Assembly: GCA_002255925.1 (NCBI GenBank)
Contig: NKIH01000001.1
Location: 744,001-808,000 of the forward strand
Length of the DNA: 64,000 nt
Origin: Burkholderiales bacterium PBB6
GTDB taxonomy: Bacteria > Pseudomonadota > Gammaproteobacteria > Burkholderiales > Burkholderiaceae_C
Direction of reading: 5' to 3'
The position numbers were made by a program, and so were the translations under genes. Positions 8,069-16,293 of the stretch are shown piece after piece (within the stretch, counting starts at the first letter, position 1; each line of letters opens with the position of its first letter). The notes beneath the pieces are model-generated. The model searched no databases. It was not told the DNA's origin and saw nothing but the letters and a program-made list of their open reading frames with translations.

Positions 8069-10452
8069 ACGCGCCGGCATTTGATACCCGCTCAGGCTCA
8101 CTGATTGAGCGAGCCCTGTTCAACCACCGCCGTGTGGTGCTGCTGCTGTGCGCGCTGGTCACGCTGCTGCTGGGCTGGCAAGCCACGCACCTGCAACTGC
8201 ATGCCAGCTTCGAAAAGACCATTCCCACCCGCCACCCGTACATCCAGAACTTTCTGGCCAACCAGCATGAGCTGAGCGGCCTGGGCAATGCCGTGCGCAT
8301 CGCCGTGGCCCAGCCCAAGGGCAGCATCTACCAGGCCGCGTACCTGGACACGCTGCGCCGCTTGTCTGACGAAGTCTTCCTGATGCCCGGCGTGGACCGC
8401 ACGCGGATGAAGTCGCTGTGGACACCCACCACCCGCTGGGTTGGCGTCACCGAAGACGGGCTCGAAGGCGGCCCGGTGATCCCGGACGGCTTCGACGGCT
8501 CACCGGAAAAGCTGCAGGCGCTGGCCAGCAACGTGGCCCGCTCGGGTGAGATCGGCCAGCTGGTGGCGCGTGATGCGCAGTCCAGCGTGTTGTTCGTGCC
8601 GCTGCTGGCCAAGGGCGCCGATGGCCAGGCCATCGACTACGCCGAGCTGTCGACGCGGCTGGAGGCCCTGCGCACCAAGTACGAGGCGGAAGGCGTGCAG
8701 CTGCACATCACCGGCTTCGCCAAGATCATCGGCGACCTGATCGAAGGCGTGCGCGCCGTGCTGGTGTTCTTCGCGCTGGCCGTGGCCATCGCCACCGCGA
8801 TGGTGTTCTGGTACACGCGCTGCCTGCGCTCCACCGCGCTGGTGGTGCTGGCCTCGCTGATCGCGGTGGTGTGGCAGCTTGGCCTGCTGCCGGTGCTTGG
8901 CTTTGCGCTCGACCCCTACTCCATCCTCGTGCCCTTCCTCGTGTTCGCCATCGGCATGAGCCACGGTGCGCAGAAGATGAACGGCATCATGCAGGACGTG
9001 GGCCGCGGCGTGGACAAGCTGGTCGCTGCGCGCTTCACCTTCCGCCGCCTGTTCCTGGCCGGCCTCACCGCCTTGCTGGCCGACGCGGTGGGCTTTGCGG
9101 TGCTGCTGGTCATCGATATCCAGGTGATCCGCGAGCTGGCGATTGCCGCCTCCATCGGTGTCGGCGTGCTGATCTTCACCAACCTGATCCTGCTGCCCAT
9201 CGGCCTGAGCTACACCGGTGTCAGTGCCTCGGCCGCAGCACGCAGCCTGCGTGACGAGCAGGCCGATGCGGCCGGTGCCGCCAAGCACCCGCTGTGGGCT
9301 TTCCTTGATCGCTTCACGCAGCGCCGCTGGGCCACCGCGGCTGTGCTCGCCGGCCTGGTGATGGGCGTGGGCGGTTATGCCGCCAGCACCCAGTTGAAGA
9401 TCGGTGACCTGGACCCCGGCGCGCCCGAGCTGCGGGCGGACAGCCGCTACAACCGCGACGTGGCCTTCATGACCTCGGCCTACGGCGCGGGCAGTGACGT
9501 GCTGGCGGTGATGGTGAAAACGCCCGACGGCCAGTGCTCGAACTATGCCGCGCTGAACAAGATCGACGCGCTGGAGTGGCAGCTGCGCCAGCTGGACGGT
9601 GTGGAGAGCACCAACACGCTGTCGCTGCTGAACCGCCGCGTGCTGTCGGGCCTGAACGAGGGCAACCCGCGCTGGTACGAGTTCCTGCCCAACCAGGACA
9701 TGCTCAACACCGTCACCGCCGGTGCGCCGCGCGGGCTCTACAACGACGCCTGCAACCTGCTCACGCTGTACGTGTACCTGCGTGACCACAAGGCCGACAC
9801 CCTGGCCCGCGTGGTGCAGCACGTCGAGGCATTCGCCAGCGTCAACAACAGCCCCGAGGCCACCTTCATGCTGGCCGCAGGCAGCGCCGGCATCGAGGCC
9901 GCCACCAACATCGTCGTGCGTGACGCCTGGCACACCATGCTCGCCATGGTCTACGGCGCGGTGGTGCTGCTGTGCTTCATCACCTTCCGCTCGTGGCGGG
10001 CCGTGGTGGTGGCCGTGCTGCCGCTGGTGCTGACCTCCTTCCTGGCCGAAGCCTTGATGGTGGCGCTGGGCATGGGCGTGAAGGTGGCCACGCTGCCAGT
10101 CATCGCCCTCGGTGTGGGCATCGGCGTTGATTACGCGCTCTACATCCTGTCCGTCACCCTGGCCCAGCTGCGCGAAGGCAAGAGCCTGTCGGAGAGCTAT
10201 TACCGCGCGCTGCTGTTCACCGGCAAGGTGGTGATGCTCACCGGCGTCACGCTGGCCGTGGGCGTCATCACCTGGGTTGCCAGCCCCATCAAGTTCCAGG
10301 CCGACATGGGCTTGCTGCTGGCCTTCATGTTCGTCTGGAACATGCTCGGCGCACTGGTCCTGGTGCCGGCGCTCGCGCATTTCCTGCTCAAACCCGCCGT
10401 GGTGGCACGCGAACCAGAAGCCGCTTCGGTCGGTGCGGAGGTGGCGGCATGA
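8065..10452 (+). CDS. MMPL/RND-family inner-membrane transporter
   Basis: A 795-residue RND-superfamily permease starting with GTG at 8065 behind an AAAGGAG site. It has the duplicated RND plan: one N-terminal helix, a large periplasmic domain, then a helical block (FFALAVAIATAMVFWY onward), repeated in the second half (VYGAVVLLCFITFRSW onward). The membrane motifs VFAIGMSHGAQKMNGI and ALGVGIGVDYALYILS mark the paired helix-4 regions. This branch (hydrophobe/amphiphile and sterol-sensing type) moves lipids or hydrophobic compounds. Given the DUF1302/DUF1329/YCF48 partners it probably handles the pathway substrate. It overlaps the next gene by ATGA. Confidence 0.9.
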   Translation: MNAPAFDTRSGSLIERALFNHRRVVLLLCALVTLLLGWQATHLQLHASFEKTIPTRHPYIQNFLANQHELSGLGNAVRIAVAQPKGSIYQAAYLDTLRRLSDEVFLMPGVDRTRMKSLWTPTTRWVGVTEDGLEGGPVIPDGFDGSPEKLQALASNVARSGEIGQLVARDAQSSVLFVPLLAKGADGQAIDYAELSTRLEALRTKYEAEGVQLHITGFAKIIGDLIEGVRAVLVFFALAVAIATAMVFWYTRCLRSTALVVLASLIAVVWQLGLLPVLGFALDPYSILVPFLVFAIGMSHGAQKMNGIMQDVGRGVDKLVAARFTFRRLFLAGLTALLADAVGFAVLLVIDIQVIRELAIAASIGVGVLIFTNLILLPIGLSYTGVSASAAARSLRDEQADAAGAAKHPLWAFLDRFTQRRWATAAVLAGLVMGVGGYAASTQLKIGDLDPGAPELRADSRYNRDVAFMTSAYGAGSDVLAVMVKTPDGQCSNYAALNKIDALEWQLRQLDGVESTNTLSLLNRRVLSGLNEGNPRWYEFLPNQDMLNTVTAGAPRGLYNDACNLLTLYVYLRDHKADTLARVVQHVEAFASVNNSPEATFMLAAGSAGIEAATNIVVRDAWHTMLAMVYGAVVLLCFITFRSWRAVVVAVLPLVLTSFLAEALMVALGMGVKVATLPVIALGVGIGVDYALYILSVTLAQLREGKSLSESYYRALLFTGKVVMLTGVTLAVGVITWVASPIKFQADMGLLLAFMFVWNMLGALVLVPALAHFLLKPAVVAREPEAASVGAEVAA

Positions 10453-11405
10453 CCACGCTCACCACACGGGCGGTACGCATTGCACGCAAGGCCGACCAAG
10501 CGCCGGGCATCTGCTCATTCGAGCTGGTCGACCCCGACGGCGGCGCCCTGCCCAGCTTCTCCGCCGGCGCCCACATCGATGTTCACCTTCCAGGTGGGTT
10601 GGTGCGTCAGTACTCGCTTTGCAACAACCCGGTGGAGACTCACCGCTACCTGATCGCCGTCTTGCGCGATCCGGCTTCACGCGGCGGATCCGCTGGGATG
10701 CACGATCTGGTGGAAGACCAGTGCATCCGGATCAGCGATCCGAAGAATCACTTCGAACTCGCTGCCCACGCCAAGCGCAGCCTGTTGCTGGCCGGAGGCA
10801 TCGGTGTGACGCCGATCCTGTGCATGGCCGAGTGGCTCGCCAGCGAAGGCGCTGAGTTCGAGATGCACTATTGCACTCGCTCGAGAGCGCGCACGGCTTT
10901 CGTCGAGCGCCTTGCTGCCGGGTCGTTCGCATCGCGAGTGCACTTGCACCACGACGATGAACAGCCCCTCGATGCCGCGAAGTTGCTCGCGGCACCCGAG
11001 CCGGGAACGCACCTGTATGTGTGCGGCCCGACCCGCTTCATGGATTGGGTGCTCGAAACGGCACGCGCCGCGGGCTGGCCCGAGGACCGGCTGCACCGCG
11101 AGTACTTTGCCGCGGCGCCGATCGACACCCGTGACGATGGCAGCTTCGAGGTCCAGATTGCATCGACCGGCATCGTGATCGGCATCGCTGCTGACCAGAC
11201 CGTTGTCGCTGCGCTGGCCGCGAGAGGGATCGAGGTGCAAACGTCTTGCGAACAGGGCGTCTGCGGCACCTGCCTGACCCGCGTGCTGGACGGTGTCCCT
11301 GATCACCGCGACATGTACCTCACACCGGATGAGCAGGCCAAGGGTGACCAGTTCACCCCGTGCTGTTCACGCGCCAAGACGGCGCGCCTCGTACTTGACC
11401 TTTGA
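10449..11405 (+). CDS. Phthalate-dioxygenase-reductase/VanB-type oxidoreductase
   Basis: A 318-residue electron-transfer protein that should pass electrons from NADH to the Rieske oxygenase encoded next. The order is a flavin-binding barrel (HLPGGLVRQYSLCNNP), an NAD-binding domain (LLLAGGIGVTPILCMAEW) and a C-terminal plant-type [2Fe-2S] domain with Cys267, Cys272, Cys275 and Cys305 or Cys306 (CEQGVCGTC...PCC). This domain order defines the PDR/VanB class IA reductases. Codon use here is less G/C-biased than in the flanking genes. Confidence 0.93.
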   Translation: MTTLTTRAVRIARKADQAPGICSFELVDPDGGALPSFSAGAHIDVHLPGGLVRQYSLCNNPVETHRYLIAVLRDPASRGGSAGMHDLVEDQCIRISDPKNHFELAAHAKRSLLLAGGIGVTPILCMAEWLASEGAEFEMHYCTRSRARTAFVERLAAGSFASRVHLHHDDEQPLDAAKLLAAPEPGTHLYVCGPTRFMDWVLETARAAGWPEDRLHREYFAAAPIDTRDDGSFEVQIASTGIVIGIAADQTVVAALAARGIEVQTSCEQGVCGTCLTRVLDGVPDHRDMYLTPDEQAKGDQFTPCCSRAKTARLVLDL

Positions 11406-11415
11406 AGGAGAACAC

Positions 11416-12468
11416 ATGACCTATTTGCGCAATGTCTGGTACGCGGCCGCCTGGGCGACCGAAGTGCCCCAGAGCCAGTTGCTGGCGAGGCAAATCTGCG
11501 ATGAGCCCATGGTGCTGTACCGCGACGATCAGGGCGTACCGCACGCCTTGTTCGATCGCTGCCCGCACCGTTTTGCGCCACTGTCGATGGGCAAGCTGTG
11601 TGACGGCGGCACGTCGATCCAGTGTGGCTATCACGGCCTTCGCTTTGGAGCGGACGGCAAGTGCCACCACAACCCGCACGGTGACGGGCGGATTCCCATC
11701 GCGGCCGTCGTCAAGTCCTATCCGGTGGTCGAACGCTGGAGCCTTCTGTGGGTCTGGATCGGGGATCCTGCCCAGGCCGACCCGGCACTGATTCCGTCAT
11801 TTCCGTTCCTGGACACCGAGCACTGGTACGTCGCCACGGCGCAGATGGAAATTGACGCCAATTACGTCCTGGAGAGCGACAACATCCTGGACCTGAGCCA
11901 TATCGAATACCTGCATCCGACCACGCTCGGTGCCGGGCAGTCGGGTGAGGGCAAGACCTCCGTCACGCAGGATGGCAGCACGGTCTGGTCCCGACGCGTG
12001 ATCCGCAACGAGATCCTCCCGGCCTTCCTCTATCAAGCCACCGGCCTGCCCGATCAGGCCCCTTGCGACCGCTGGCTGGACGTGCGTTGGGACGCGCCGG
12101 CGAGCATGTACCTGCAGGCCGACATGGCCTTGGCCGGTACCCCGCGAGAGCAAGGTATCCAGTCGCCGCAGGCGCATCTGTTCACGCCCGTGTCGGCAGG
12201 CAAGACCTGCTACTTTTACTCCTTCTCGATGCCCAAGGCGCTCGGCCCTTGGGCTGAGGAGGCGACACAGCGCAACGTCGAGGCTTTGCGCGAACCCTTC
12301 CTGCGGGAGGACAAGCCGATGGTCGAAGCGCAGCAGCGTGCCTTGGCAGGCCGCTCGTTCTGGGATCTGAAACCGGTGCTGCTCGACGTCGACGCACCGG
12401 CCGTGCGCGCGCGCCGTGTCCTTGAGCAACTGCTGGCGGCCGAGCAGGCGAGCCATCTCTCGAAGTAA
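11416..12468 (+). CDS. Rieske non-haem iron oxygenase, VanA/TsaM-like
   Basis: 350 residues from the ATG at 11416, which follows a GAAGGAG site. The Rieske centre is complete (Cys49-X-His51 in CPHRFAPLSMG and Cys70-X2-His73 in CGYHGLRF), and so is the mononuclear-iron segment (NILDLSHIEYLH, His162 and His167). Length and motif spacing match single-component oxygenases such as vanillate O-demethylase or toluenesulfonate monooxygenase, which work with a PDR-type reductase like the upstream gene. Likely chemistry is O-demethylation or hydroxylation of an aromatic carboxylate or ether. The substrate is unknown. Confidence 0.92.
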   Translation: MTYLRNVWYAAAWATEVPQSQLLARQICDEPMVLYRDDQGVPHALFDRCPHRFAPLSMGKLCDGGTSIQCGYHGLRFGADGKCHHNPHGDGRIPIAAVVKSYPVVERWSLLWVWIGDPAQADPALIPSFPFLDTEHWYVATAQMEIDANYVLESDNILDLSHIEYLHPTTLGAGQSGEGKTSVTQDGSTVWSRRVIRNEILPAFLYQATGLPDQAPCDRWLDVRWDAPASMYLQADMALAGTPREQGIQSPQAHLFTPVSAGKTCYFYSFSMPKALGPWAEEATQRNVEALREPFLREDKPMVEAQQRALAGRSFWDLKPVLLDVDAPAVRARRVLEQLLAAEQASHLSK

Positions 12469-12472
12469 CCCC

Positions 12473-12592
12473 GTGCGCACACGCCTGCTGGACCAGGGCG
12501 ATCGCGTCGCCTGTTTTGCCCTGATTGTCGCCGTGCTTGCCGCGGCCGCTCTTGCGATCGACTGGCTTGCGACGATGGTCTGGCCGCGCTGA
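12473..12592 (+). CDS. 39-residue single-span membrane peptide
   Basis: A short frame starting with GTG four bases after the oxygenase stop codon. It encodes VRTRLLDQGDRVACFALIVA followed by VLAAAALAIDWLATMVWPR. A charged N-terminus, one hydrophobic helix of about 22 residues and a short tail make it a plausible inner-membrane micropeptide. It fills most of the gap between the oxygenase and hydrolase genes and shares their relaxed codon use. It lacks an obvious ribosome site other than coupling to the upstream stop, so it could be fortuitous or a remnant. Confidence 0.45.
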   Translation: MRTRLLDQGDRVACFALIVAVLAAAALAIDWLATMVWPR

Positions 12593-12622
12593 ATCCTCTC
12601 GACGACCTCTATCTGGAACCCC

Positions 12623-13783
12623 ATGTTCAAGTACTTTCCCACCAACTACGTCTGGAATCTCTCGGTCGATCTGGCCATTGAAATGGGCGCGCGCATCGGC
12701 GAGATCGAAGCCATGTGCGCCCCGCTGCAGGAGGCTGCCAAGGCGCCTGACGCCGCCGGCACGAAAGCCTTCCGCGAGACCTGGGTGCGCATGGCCGACC
12801 AGCTGTGCGAACTGGCTGATGAAGACCTGGCGCGTGGCCGCCAGCGCTCAGCCGGTGAGAAGCTGCGCCGCGCGTCCAGCTACCTGATCACGGCCGAGCG
12901 CCTGCAGGCGCACGACGCACCGGGCCGCCTGGCGATGTACCGGCGTGAGCTGGCGCTGTTCCAGGAAGGCTCGCGCCTGCTGGGCGATCCGGTGCAGCGC
13001 GTCGAGATTCCGTACGAAGGCCGGTACCTGTCGGCCCTGTACCTGCCCGCGCAAGGCCTGCGGCCGGGTGAGCGTGCGCCGGTGCTGGTGCAGCTCAACG
13101 GCCTGGATTCAACCAAGGAAATGAAGCACCTGGTGGGCCTGCCAGGCTGGCTGGCGCAGCGCGGCGTGTCGTCGCTGGTGGTGGACCAACCGGGCACCGG
13201 CGAAGCCCTGCGCCTGCAAGGCCTGACCGCCCGCTTCGACACCGAACACTGGGCCAGCCGCGTGGTGGACTGGCTGGAAACGCGCGACGACGTTGATGCC
13301 AAGCGCATCGGCTGCGAAGGCGTGTCGCTGGGCGGCTATTACTGCCCGCGCGCCGTGGCCATGGAGCCGCGTTTTGCCGCCGGCGTGTGCTGGGGCGCGA
13401 ACCACGACTGGCGCGACGTGCAGAAGCGCCGCCTGGAAAAGGAGGGCGATTTCCCTGTGCCGCATTACTGGGCCCACGTCTGCTGGGTCTGGGGCGCCAA
13501 GGACGTGGACGACTTCATGCGCATTGCCGAAGACGTGCACCTGGACGGCGTGATCGAAAAGATCCGCGTGCCCTTCCTGGTCACCCACGGCGAGAAGGAC
13601 TCGCAGATCCCGCTCAAGTGGGCGCACCGCACCTACGAGCAACTGGTGAACAGCCCGAAGCGCGAACTCAAGGTCTTCACCGACCGCGAAGGCGGCGCGC
13701 AGCACGCCAGCTTCGACAACTCGATCAACGCCGGTCAGTACATCGCCGACTGGGTGGCCGAGACGCTGGGCGGCCGGACGTAA
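12623..13783 (+). CDS. Alpha/beta hydrolase, C-C hydrolase/esterase type
   Basis: A 386-residue serine hydrolase with an alpha-helical N-terminal extension of about 125 residues before the alpha/beta core. The nucleophile elbow is GVSLGG with Ser235. An acid is available in THGEKDSQIP (about 320-330), and the catalytic His is probably His361 in GGAQHASFDNS. The long N-terminal lid resembles the family of 2,6-dihydroxypseudooxynicotine hydrolase and related polyketide or C-C hydrolases. In this operon it may split a side chain or a ring-fission product, which is inference from context. Confidence 0.85.
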   Translation: MFKYFPTNYVWNLSVDLAIEMGARIGEIEAMCAPLQEAAKAPDAAGTKAFRETWVRMADQLCELADEDLARGRQRSAGEKLRRASSYLITAERLQAHDAPGRLAMYRRELALFQEGSRLLGDPVQRVEIPYEGRYLSALYLPAQGLRPGERAPVLVQLNGLDSTKEMKHLVGLPGWLAQRGVSSLVVDQPGTGEALRLQGLTARFDTEHWASRVVDWLETRDDVDAKRIGCEGVSLGGYYCPRAVAMEPRFAAGVCWGANHDWRDVQKRRLEKEGDFPVPHYWAHVCWVWGAKDVDDFMRIAEDVHLDGVIEKIRVPFLVTHGEKDSQIPLKWAHRTYEQLVNSPKRELKVFTDREGGAQHASFDNSINAGQYIADWVAETLGGRT

Positions 13784-13858
13784 CCCCCGCTGCAGCGGCT
13801 GCTGGCTGTGACGGCGGCCCCTCCAACAACGATTCGAATTCTGAGGAAGAAACCCACC

Positions 13859-14791
13859 ATGAACATCATTGGACTCGACGCCCTCGTCTTCGGCGTGGAC
13901 GACCTGGCCGGCTGCCGGCAATACCTGATCGACTACGGCCTGAGCGACGCGGGCGATGGCCGCTTCGAAGCGCTGGACGGCACCGCGGTGCTCATCCGCG
14001 CCAAGGACGACCCCAGCCTGCCGGCTGATCTGGGCACCGCCAGCCTGCTGCGCGAAACCGTGTACGGCGTGGCCGACGTGGCCACGCTCGACGCGATCGA
14101 GGCCGAGCTGCAACGCGACCGCACCGTCACCCGCGAAGGCGGTGTGCTGCGCAGCGTGGATGACCTCGGCTTTGCGCTGGCCTTCCAGGTCACGGTGCGT
14201 CGCCCGCTGTCGATGCCCGCTGAAACCGTGAACGCCCCCGGTGCCGTGTCGCAGCGCGGCGTCAACGCCCTGGGCCTGCCGCCAGAGATGCCGGCGCTGC
14301 CGCGTTCGCTCTCGCACGTCGTGTACTTCGTGCCAGACACGGCCAAGGCCGAGGCCTTCTATGCGCGCCTGGGCTTTGTCTGCACCGACCGGTTCACCGG
14401 CGTCGGTCCCTTCCTGCGTCCGGCCGGCACCACCGAACACCACGCGTTGTTCATGATCCAGACGCCGCCGTTCATGAAGGGCTGCGAGCACTTCACCTTC
14501 CACATGGGCGGCCCCACCGAGGTGCTGCTGGCCGGCAGCCGCTTCGTGGAGAAGGGCTACCAGAGCTTCTGGGGCCCGGGCCGCCACCGCTTCGGCAGCA
14601 ACTGGTTCTGGTACTTCAACTCACCGCTGGGTTGCCATGTGGAATACGACGCCGACATGGACCTGCACGACGACAGCTGGACCGCGCGCGAGGTGCCGAT
14701 GAGCGCTGACGCCTCACAGCTGTTCCTGTTCCAGAACCGCGAGAAGTGGGCGCCCTCGGGCCCGCCTCCCGGTGGCAAGCCGGCGCACTGA
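13859..14791 (+). CDS. Two-domain VOC-family protein, extradiol-dioxygenase-like
   Basis: 310 residues from the ATG at 13859, preceded by a GAGGAAG site. Two vicinal-oxygen-chelate modules are visible. The N-terminal one (residues 1-130) is degenerate. The C-terminal one keeps a His-His-Glu set (LSHVVYFVPD, FTFHMGG, CHVEYDAD) suited to Fe(II) or Mn(II) binding as in extradiol ring-cleavage enzymes. A ring-opening dioxygenase is the natural reading in this pathway, but VOC proteins also include isomerases and lyases, so the reaction is not certain. Confidence 0.82.
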   Translation: MNIIGLDALVFGVDDLAGCRQYLIDYGLSDAGDGRFEALDGTAVLIRAKDDPSLPADLGTASLLRETVYGVADVATLDAIEAELQRDRTVTREGGVLRSVDDLGFALAFQVTVRRPLSMPAETVNAPGAVSQRGVNALGLPPEMPALPRSLSHVVYFVPDTAKAEAFYARLGFVCTDRFTGVGPFLRPAGTTEHHALFMIQTPPFMKGCEHFTFHMGGPTEVLLAGSRFVEKGYQSFWGPGRHRFGSNWFWYFNSPLGCHVEYDADMDLHDDSWTAREVPMSADASQLFLFQNREKWAPSGPPPGGKPAH

Positions 14792-14801
14792 GGACTGAGC
14801 C

Positions 14802-15152
14802 ATGCGCCTGTGCCACGTGCATGACATTCCTGACGGCGGTGCCCGCGGTTTTGACACCGCAGGCGCCGGTCAGGACACGCTGTTCGTGGTGCGCCGTGGC
14901 GAGCAGCTGCTGGCCTACGTCAACAGCTGCCCGCACCACGACACGCCGCTGGCCTGGCGCCGCGATGCCTACCTCAATGCCGCGGGTGATCGCATCGTGT
15001 GCGCGGCCCACGGCGCGCTGTTCGAGATCGACACCGGCCGCTGCACGCTCGGCCCTTGCCTGGGCGATGCACTGACCCCGCTGGCGCTGCGCACAGACCC
15101 TGACGGCGAGGTCCACCTCGCCCCCCCACAAGATTCGGAGACAACCCCATGA
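14802..15152 (+). CDS. Rieske-type [2Fe-2S] ferredoxin
   Basis: A 116-residue soluble Rieske protein with Cys43-X-His45 (CPHHDTPL) and Cys67-X2-His70 (CAAHGALF), a complete cluster site. Proteins of this size serve as electron carriers to Rieske oxygenases or occasionally other mono-oxygenases. No second Rieske oxygenase is adjacent, so it either supplies the VanA-like enzyme or an enzyme elsewhere. It overlaps the FAD monooxygenase gene by ATGA. Confidence 0.9.
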   Translation: MRLCHVHDIPDGGARGFDTAGAGQDTLFVVRRGEQLLAYVNSCPHHDTPLAWRRDAYLNAAGDRIVCAAHGALFEIDTGRCTLGPCLGDALTPLALRTDPDGEVHLAPPQDSETTP

Positions 15153-16279
15153 ACCTCTCAAACCAACGCATCCTCATCATCGGTGGCGGCTTCTCCGGCA
15201 TGTCCGCGGCCATCCAGCTGCGCAAGCTCGGCGCCAGTGTCGACCTCGTTGAGATCGACGCGGGCTGGCGCAGCTACGGCGCCGGCATCAGCTTGGGTGG
15301 CGCCACGCTGCGCGCCTTCCGCACGCTCGGCATCCTCGACGCCTTCATGGCCGAGGGCAGCGCCACCGACGGCGTGCACCTGCACCTGCCGCATGGCCCG
15401 AAGGTCGCCGAGATCCCGACGCCGCGCATCGCTGGCGCCGACGTGCCCGGCGGCGGCGCCATCATGCGGCCGGTGCTGGCCCGCATCCTGGCCGATGCCA
15501 CACGCGCCTCGGGCACGCACGTGCGCCTGGGCTGCACCTTCACCGCCATCGAGCAAGACGCGGACGGTGTGACCGTCACCTTCAACGACGGCGACAGCCA
15601 GCGCTATGACCTGGTGATTGGCGCCGACGGCCTGTACTCGAAGGTCCGCGAAACCGTGTTCCCGGACGCGCCGAAGCCGCGCTACAGCGGCCAGGCCGTG
15701 TGGCGCGCCGTGCTGCCGCGCCTGCCTGAGGTCGAGACCGCCACCATGTGGATCGGCCCGCAGGTGAAGCCGGGCGTGAACCCGGTGTCGGCCTCTGAGA
15801 TGTACCTGTTCGTCACCGAGCCCAAGCCGGTCAACGAGCACGTCGACCCCGCCACCTTCGCCGACCGCCTGCGCGATCTGCTGACCGATTTCCCGGCGCC
15901 GGTGCTGCGCCAGATCCGCGAACAGATCACGCCGGAGTCACAGATCAACTACCGTCCGCTGGAAGGCTTGTTGATGCCGCGCCCGTGGGCCAACGGCCGC
16001 GTGGTGATGATCGGCGACACCGTGCATGCCACCACGCCGCACCTGGCCTCGGGCGCCTGCATCGGCGTTGAAGATGCGCTGGTGCTGGCCGAAGAACTCG
16101 GCCGCGGTGATGACCTGCCCGCCGCGCTCGCTGCGTTCGAGGACCGTCGCTGGGAGCGCTGCCGGATGGTGGTGGAAAACTCCACCCGCCTGGGTGAGAT
16201 CGAGATCAGCGGGGGCGACAAGGAAGAGCACGGCCGCATCATGCGCGACTCCCTGATGGCCCTGTCCCAGCCCATCTGA
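15149..16279 (+). CDS. FAD-dependent aromatic-ring monooxygenase
   Basis: A 376-residue class A flavoprotein hydroxylase. The FAD site is read from ILIIGGGFSGMSAAIQL at residues 7-23, the DG motif from IGADGLYSKVRE and the second FAD motif from MIGDTVHATTPHLASGACIG. This set defines salicylate or para-hydroxybenzoate hydroxylase relatives, which use NAD(P)H and oxygen to hydroxylate, sometimes decarboxylate, an aromatic ring. Here it probably prepares the ring for cleavage by the VOC protein encoded two genes upstream. Confidence 0.9.
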   Translation: MNLSNQRILIIGGGFSGMSAAIQLRKLGASVDLVEIDAGWRSYGAGISLGGATLRAFRTLGILDAFMAEGSATDGVHLHLPHGPKVAEIPTPRIAGADVPGGGAIMRPVLARILADATRASGTHVRLGCTFTAIEQDADGVTVTFNDGDSQRYDLVIGADGLYSKVRETVFPDAPKPRYSGQAVWRAVLPRLPEVETATMWIGPQVKPGVNPVSASEMYLFVTEPKPVNEHVDPATFADRLRDLLTDFPAPVLRQIREQITPESQINYRPLEGLLMPRPWANGRVVMIGDTVHATTPHLASGACIGVEDALVLAEELGRGDDLPAALAAFEDRRWERCRMVVENSTRLGEIEISGGDKEEHGRIMRDSLMALSQPI

Positions 16280-16293
16280 CCGGAGCACACCGC

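Noticed and set aside
8500-10380. A 626-codon minus-strand frame opposite the MMPL pump
   Set aside because: Extreme His/Gln/Gly content (for example HQRQHGHHHGPP) and strict antisense position mark it as a codon-bias artefact.
13787-13798. Palindrome CCGCTGCAGCGG after the alpha/beta hydrolase gene, considered as a terminator
   Set aside because: It has no loop or T-run and the next gene continues in the same direction with a good ribosome site. It may be chance in GC-rich DNA.
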